Position numbers and translations under genes: made by a program. This document shows positions 31,517-35,889 of a DNA stretch of 35,889 bases, in pieces. Each line of letters begins with the position of its first letter. Within the stretch, counting starts at the first letter, position 1. This DNA is from Gammaproteobacteria bacterium (GTDB lineage Bacteria; Pseudomonadota; Gammaproteobacteria; Xanthomonadales; SZUA-5), in the NCBI GenBank assembly GCA_030430155.1, contig JAUIFV010000032.1, forward strand, positions 1-35,889. The letters are read 5' to 3'. The notes beneath the pieces were generated by a model. The model ran no database searches and had not been told where the DNA came from. It saw only the letters and a program-made list of their open reading frames with translations.

Positions 31517-32548
31517 ATGCGCATCCGTCCCGTTCATTGCTTTGCACTGGCATTCCTACTCGCACCGGGTGCTTTGCTCGCCCAGGGCCAACGACCACCA
31601 ACGGTGGTGGAACTGGCCACCGCGCAGACCCGGCCGGCCCTGGACACGGTGCAGCTGACCGGTAGCCTGCGCGCCAACGAACAGGTGGCGATCACCCCGG
31701 AGCTGCCCGGGCGAATCCGTCAGGTGCACGCCGAGGAAGGCCAGGCGGTGGCCGCCGGCGCGTTGCTGTTCACTCTCGATCCGGCGCTGCTGGGCGCCGA
31801 GCGCGACGAACGCGAGGCCGCCTTTCAGCTGGCCGAGCGCAACTTCCAGCGCGCTAAGGAACTGCTGGCCAAGAAGCTGATCGCGCAGAGCGACTACGAC
31901 CAGGCCAAATCGAATCTGGAGGTCAGCCGGGCGGCGCTGCAGTCGATACGGGTGCGCCTGGGCAAGCTGGAGATACGCGCCCCCTTCGCCGGAATCATGG
32001 GGCTACGCGAGGTCAGCGTGGGCGAGTACGTCGAAGCAGGAAGGCGGCTGACCCGGCTGGCCCAGCTGGATCCGATCAAGCTGGACGTGCTGGTCCCGGA
32101 GCGCAACCTGCCTTCGCTGCGCCCCGGACTGCCGATAACGGCGCAAATCGACGCGCTCGGCGGGGCCCGGTTCAGCGGCGAGCTGGTGGCCATCGACCCG
32201 GTGGTCGATTCGGTCAGCCGCACCGTGGCGGTGCGCGCACGCCTACCCAATCCGCAGCGGCAGCTCAAACCCGGCATGTTCGCCCGGGTGGCGATCGAGC
32301 TGCAGCGCCGCGAGCAGGCGATCTGGATACCGGAGCAGGCGCTGGTGCCTGAACCCGGCGGCACCTACGTCTATCGAGTCGTGGATGGCAATGCCGAACG
32401 GGTCGAGGTCAGCACCGGCATGCGTAGTCCGGGCGAAGTGGAGGTCACTTCCGGCCTAAGCAGCGGCGATGTGGTGGTGAGCGCCGGACAGATGAAGATT
32501 TCCGCCGGTTCCGCGGTGCGCGCCGCCGACAGCGGAGGCGCGCCGTGA
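31517..32548 (+). CDS. RND efflux periplasmic adaptor (MexA/AcrA family)
   Basis: The adaptor joins the inner-membrane RND pump to an outer-membrane channel. From ATG 31517 there are 343 residues with a signal peptide (MRIRPVHCFALAFLLAPGAL then LAQG); an upstream in-frame extension covers the promoter region. Family marks follow: VQLTGSLRANEQVAITPELP and GRIRQVHAEEGQAVAAGALL (barrel-sandwich hybrid, first lipoyl half), a helical hairpin (about 95-150), LEIRAPFAGIMGLREVSVGE (second half), a beta-barrel region (IKLDVLVPERNLPSLRPGLP) and the membrane-proximal VVVSAGQMKISAGSAV. It overlaps the pump gene by 4 bp (GTGA). Confidence 0.94.
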   Translation: MRIRPVHCFALAFLLAPGALLAQGQRPPTVVELATAQTRPALDTVQLTGSLRANEQVAITPELPGRIRQVHAEEGQAVAAGALLFTLDPALLGAERDEREAAFQLAERNFQRAKELLAKKLIAQSDYDQAKSNLEVSRAALQSIRVRLGKLEIRAPFAGIMGLREVSVGEYVEAGRRLTRLAQLDPIKLDVLVPERNLPSLRPGLPITAQIDALGGARFSGELVAIDPVVDSVSRTVAVRARLPNPQRQLKPGMFARVAIELQRREQAIWIPEQALVPEPGGTYVYRVVDGNAERVEVSTGMRSPGEVEVTSGLSSGDVVVSAGQMKISAGSAVRAADSGGAP

Positions 32549-35500
32549 CCCTGCCGCAGCTGTCGATCAGCAGGCCGGTGCTGGCCTGCGTGATCAATCT
32601 GGTGGTGCTGCTGGTCGGCGCGGTCTGCTATCAGCGTCTGGATGTGCGCCTGGTGCCGAAGGTGGATTCGCCGGTGGTGACCGTGTCCACCGGCTATCCC
32701 GGCGCCAACGCGCAGGTGGTGGAGTCGCAGATCACCACGCCGATCGAGGAATCGCTGGCCGGCATCGAAGGTATCGATTTCATCCAGTCCATCTCACGCG
32801 CCGAATCCAGCCAGATCACTGTGCGCTTCCGACTCGACCGCGATCCCGACGGCGCCGCCGCCGATGTGCGTGACCGCGTCGCCAGCGTGCGTCAGCGGCT
32901 GCCGCAGGAAGTGCTCGATCCGACCGTACAGAAGCAGGAAGCCGACGCCCAGCCGATCATCTATCTGGCCTTCTCCAGCGACCGCCACTCGCCGATGGAA
33001 GTCGCCGACTACGCCGAGCGGCTGGTCAAGGATCGCGTGCAGACCATTTCCGGGGTGGCCAGCGCCAACGTCTTCGCCGGTCGCCCGGCGATGCGCATCT
33101 GGCTGGATGCGGCGCTGATGGCCGGCTATGCGGTCACTCCTGGAGACGTCGAACAGGCGCTGCGCAGCCAGAACGTGGAGGTGCCGGCCGGTCGCATCGA
33201 GAGCTCGCAGCGCGAGTTCACCGTGCTCTCGGAGACCGATCTGCGCACTCCGGGACAGTTCGCCCACGTGGTGGTGGGCGAGCGCAACGGCTATCTGGTC
33301 CGTCTGGGTGAGATCGCCCGCATCGAGGTGGGCCCGAGCAGCGATCGCTTCAGTGCGCGCTTCAACGGCAACACGGCGGTGCCGCTGGGGGTGGTCAAGA
33401 CCGCCACCGCCAACCCCCTGGATGTCGCCGAAGGGGTGCGCGCGATGATGCCGCAGATCTCCGCCGGCCTGCCGGAAGGGATGCAGGTGCAGGTGGCCTT
33501 CGATTCCACCGTGTTCATCGACGCCTCCATCGAAGCGGTGTACTGGACCCTGGGCGAGGCGGTGGCGCTGGTGGTGCTGGTGATCTTCGCCTTCCTGCGC
33601 ACCTTCCGCGCCACCCTGATTCCGCTGGTGACCATCCCGGTGTCGCTGGTCGGCGCCTTCGCGCTGATGTATCTGTTCGGCTTCTCCATCAACACCCTGA
33701 CCCTGCTGGCGATGGTGCTGGCCATCGGCCTGGTGGTGGACGACGCCATCGTCATGCTGGAGAACATCCACCGCCACATCGAGATGGGCAAGAGCCCGAT
33801 GCAGGCGGCGCGCGACGGCAGCAAGGAAATCGCCTTCGCGGTGGTGGCGATGACCATCACCCTGGCCGCGGTCTACGTGCCGATTTCCTTCTCCACCGGC
33901 CAAACCGGGCGATTGTTCATCGAGTTCGCGCTGACCCTGGCCGGCGCGGTGCTGGTCTCCGGACTGGTGGCGCTGACCGCCTCACCAATGATGTGCTCGC
34001 GACTGCTGCGAACGACCGAGAACGAGGGCCGCTTTCACCAATTGGGCGAACGCTGGCTCAACGCAATGACCGAAGGCTACCGCCGCTCGCTGAGCTGGGC
34101 CCTGGGCCGGCGCACGGTGGTGCTGGCGGTGGCCGCGCTGGCCGGCGTGGCGACCTGGGGGTTGTTCCAATCGTTGCCGCGGGAGTTGGCGCCGGGCGAA
34201 GACAGCGGCGTGGTCATCGGCTTCGCGGTGGGACCGGAGGGCGCCACCATCGACTACATGAGCCGCTATACCAAGCAGATGGAGCAGGCTTTCGCCGCGG
34301 TGCCGGAAATGGAGCGCTACTTCGTGATCACCGGCTTCGGCGGCAACGTGGCCTCGGCGATTGCCTTTGCCGGCTTGGTGCCGTGGGAGGAGCGCGAGCG
34401 TGACGCCAAGCAGATCCAGGGCCAGCTGTTCGGCGCCTTTTCGCAGATCCCCGGGGTACTCGCCTTCCCGACCTTACGCCCGCCGCTGGGCTCGCGCGGC
34501 TTTGGCCAGCCGCTGCAGTTCGTAGTGCAGACCACCGGCAGCTGGCAGGACCTGCAGGGCATCGTCGACGGCATGCTGACAAAGATGCGCGAGAACCCCG
34601 GCCTGTCCAATCCCGACAGCGACCTCAAGCTGCAGAAGCCCGAGCTGAAGCTGGACATCAACCGCGCCAAGCTGGCCACCACCGGGGTCAGCGTGTCCAC
34701 CCTGGGCGCCACTTTGGAGACCCTGATGGGCTCGCGTGTAGTGACCCGCTACAAGCAGGGTTCGGAGCAGTACGACGTGATCGTGCAGATCGCCCGCGAC
34801 CAGCGCGAGCGCCCGGCCGATCTGGGCCTGGTCAGCATCCGCGCCGCCAACGGCGAGATGGTGCCGCTATCGAATCTGGTCACGGTCGAGGAGACCGTCG
34901 CCGCTCGCGAGCTCAATCACTTCGGCAAGCTGCGCGCCGCCACCATCAGCGCCGGCATCGCCGACGGCTACAGCCTGGGCGAGGCGGTGGACTGGATGGA
35001 GCAGACCCTGGGCGAGGTCGCCGGCGCCGATGCGCAGTACGACCTCAACGGGCAGTCGCGCGAGTTCCGCGAGTCGGCCACCTCAGTAGGCTTTCTGTTC
35101 CTGCTCGCTCTGGCCTTCATCTATCTGGTCCTGGCCGCGCAGTTCGAGAGCTTTGTCGATCCGCTGGTGATCCTGATCAGCGTGCCACTGGCGATGGGCG
35201 GCGCGCTGGCCCTGCTGTGGCTGGTCGGCGGGAGTCTGAACATCTACAGCCAGATCGGTTTGATCACCCTGATCGGATTAATCAGCAAGCACGGCATTTT
35301 GCTGGTGGAATTTGCCAATCAGCTGCGCGAGCAGGGCACTGAGAAGGTCGCCGCCACCGTCGAAGCCGCCGCCTTGCGCCTGCGCCCCATCCTGATGACC
35401 ACCGGCGCCATGGTCCTGGGTGCCGTACCCCTGGCCCTGGCCGACGGCGCCGGCGCTGAAGGTCGTCAGGCGATTGGCTGGGTGGTGGTCGGCGGGATGA

Positions 35501-35595
35501 GTATCGGGACAATCTTCACGCTGTATGTGGTACCGGCGGTGTACACGTTGGTTGGCGGCAAGCATGCTGTCGTGGCGGAAGAAGAAGCGTTTTAG
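32545..35595 (+). CDS. RND efflux pump, inner-membrane transporter
   Basis: A 1016-residue proton-driven pump starting at GTG 32545. It has the duplicated RND layout: one helix (SRPVLACVINLVVLLVGAVC), a large periplasmic loop (about 35-330), a helix bundle with GEAVALVVLVIFAFLRTFRA, then VVDDAIVMLENIHRHIEMGK carrying the conserved Asp pair of helix 4, a second large loop and a second bundle (FLFLLALAFIYLVLAAQFES, GLITLIGLISKHGILLVEFA). Length and motifs fit the HAE1/MexF-like subfamily; substrates cannot be deduced. No outer-membrane channel gene follows. The last codons, GAA GAA GCG TTT TAG, form the first copy of the repeat array described at 35587. Confidence 0.95.
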   Translation: MTLPQLSISRPVLACVINLVVLLVGAVCYQRLDVRLVPKVDSPVVTVSTGYPGANAQVVESQITTPIEESLAGIEGIDFIQSISRAESSQITVRFRLDRDPDGAAADVRDRVASVRQRLPQEVLDPTVQKQEADAQPIIYLAFSSDRHSPMEVADYAERLVKDRVQTISGVASANVFAGRPAMRIWLDAALMAGYAVTPGDVEQALRSQNVEVPAGRIESSQREFTVLSETDLRTPGQFAHVVVGERNGYLVRLGEIARIEVGPSSDRFSARFNGNTAVPLGVVKTATANPLDVAEGVRAMMPQISAGLPEGMQVQVAFDSTVFIDASIEAVYWTLGEAVALVVLVIFAFLRTFRATLIPLVTIPVSLVGAFALMYLFGFSINTLTLLAMVLAIGLVVDDAIVMLENIHRHIEMGKSPMQAARDGSKEIAFAVVAMTITLAAVYVPISFSTGQTGRLFIEFALTLAGAVLVSGLVALTASPMMCSRLLRTTENEGRFHQLGERWLNAMTEGYRRSLSWALGRRTVVLAVAALAGVATWGLFQSLPRELAPGEDSGVVIGFAVGPEGATIDYMSRYTKQMEQAFAAVPEMERYFVITGFGGNVASAIAFAGLVPWEERERDAKQIQGQLFGAFSQIPGVLAFPTLRPPLGSRGFGQPLQFVVQTTGSWQDLQGIVDGMLTKMRENPGLSNPDSDLKLQKPELKLDINRAKLATTGVSVSTLGATLETLMGSRVVTRYKQGSEQYDVIVQIARDQRERPADLGLVSIRAANGEMVPLSNLVTVEETVAARELNHFGKLRAATISAGIADGYSLGEAVDWMEQTLGEVAGADAQYDLNGQSREFRESATSVGFLFLLALAFIYLVLAAQFESFVDPLVILISVPLAMGGALALLWLVGGSLNIYSQIGLITLIGLISKHGILLVEFANQLREQGTEKVAATVEAAALRLRPILMTTGAMVLGAVPLALADGAGAEGRQAIGWVVVGGMSIGTIFTLYVVPAVYTLVGGKHAVVAEEEAF

Positions 35596-35815
35596 TAGCA
35601 GATGCTTAGGAGCGTTTTAGAAGAAGGAGATAAGTGCGTTTTAGGAGAAGGAGCCAAGAGCGTTTTAGGGGCAAGAGCCAAGCGCGTCCTGGGCGATGAA
35701 GCTGGCCGTTGCTCATAAAACGCACTTGGCTGTTGCTACTAAAACGCACCTAGCTTTTGCTACTAAAACGCCTTTGTTCTTGCACTAAAACGCTCCTGCT
35801 CCAGCACTAAAACGC
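35587..35815. repeat. Inverted array of a 24-bp GCGTTTTAG repeat
   Basis: Five forward units starting with GCGTTTTAG lie at 35587, 35612, 35636, 35660 and 35684 (the last is degenerate, GCGTCCTGG). Five reversed units with CTAAAACGC lie at 35715 (ATAAAACGC variant), 35739, 35763, 35785 and 35807. Spacing is 24-25 bp, shrinking to 22 for the last two. Between the cores the variable part follows AGCAAGAGCCAAG. The outermost copies contain the stop codons of the RND pump gene and of the convergent gene at the window edge. No other gene is present in 35596-35806. Confidence 0.92.
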
Positions 35816-35887
35816 CTCTTCTTCAGCTTCATCAAAAAGCCTCCACCACCCCTCCCACCCCAGCTCCCGCAGGGTGGTCTTGTTGCG
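35807..35887 (-). CDS. C-terminus of an unidentified convergent gene
   Basis: The minus strand has a clean 26-residue reading frame running in from the right edge and ending at a TAG in the last repeat unit: RNKTTLRELGWEGWWRLFDE and then AEEEAF. The composition (Trp-rich, acidic end) looks like real protein. The other two minus-strand frames read less like a protein C-terminus. The protein family cannot be told from this fragment. It ends in EEEAF, exactly as the RND pump does. Confidence 0.65.
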   Translation of the reverse strand, partial: RNKTTLRELGWEGWWRLFDEAEEEAF

Positions 35888-35889
35888 CT

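Noticed and set aside
32794-33903. A 369-codon minus-strand open frame inside the RND pump gene
   Set aside because: It is His/Gln/Arg-rich antisense of a well-conserved transporter in GC-rich DNA, so it is a shadow frame.
35587-35815. CRISPR array
   Set aside because: The repeated core is only nine bases, the intervening sequence is itself repeated, and half of the units are in the opposite orientation. No cas gene is present.

Overview
The window is GC-rich, gene-dense chromosomal DNA from a gammaproteobacterium, most likely of the order Lysobacterales (Xanthomonadales) or a close relative. The best clue is the type II secretion (T2SS) locus: it runs E-F-G-H-I-J-K-L-M-N-D with a GspN/C-type gene just before the secretin gene, which is the Xanthomonas xps order rather than the C-D-E order of enterics. 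The rpmB-rpmG pair and the general gene style agree. The species cannot be named from sequence alone.

Layout. 1-10149: T2SS operon, entering at the last codons of gspE and continuing through gspF, an extra GspG-like gene with no prepilin-peptidase site, a 435-bp gap holding a MITE-like hairpin element, then gspG, H, I, J, K, L, M, N/C and D, mostly with overlapping or abutting starts and stops. 10189-15234: four exported proteins: a small lipoprotein, a 545-residue secreted protein with the codon choice of a very highly expressed gene, an Ig-like-repeat secreted protein, and a parvulin-type periplasmic prolyl isomerase. 15474-23809: a surface polysaccharide locus: Wzm/Wzt-type ABC exporter, two family-2 glycosyltransferases, a methyltransferase, a 581-residue protein with a PqqD-like N-terminus, a MAPEG membrane protein, and a radical SAM/SPASM-type enzyme on the opposite strand. 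23899-30594: assorted genes: a 963-residue secreted PQQ-propeller-like protein, a membrane protein, a SAM methyltransferase, a shortened WecB-like protein, a glutathione S-transferase and a MarC-family membrane protein. 30759-31342 (minus strand): rpmB-rpmG with promoter and terminator. 31441-35595: an RND efflux pair (adaptor and pump) behind a palindromic operator candidate. The right edge holds the C-terminus of a convergent gene.

The genes that work together are the T2SS, which moves folded periplasmic proteins across the outer membrane; the neighbouring secreted proteins and isomerase, which are plausible clients and a folding helper (inference); and the polysaccharide cluster, in which glycosyltransferases build a glycan that Wzm/Wzt exports.

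The most unusual content lies between genes. There is an inverted array of a 24-bp repeat (five copies forward, five reversed) whose outermost copies supply the last codons and the stops of two converging genes. There are two families of hairpin-forming, MITE-like elements. There is a dispersed GGGCCCA/GGGCTGA heptamer family that often occurs as facing arms and in one case is translated as the leader peptide of GspJ.
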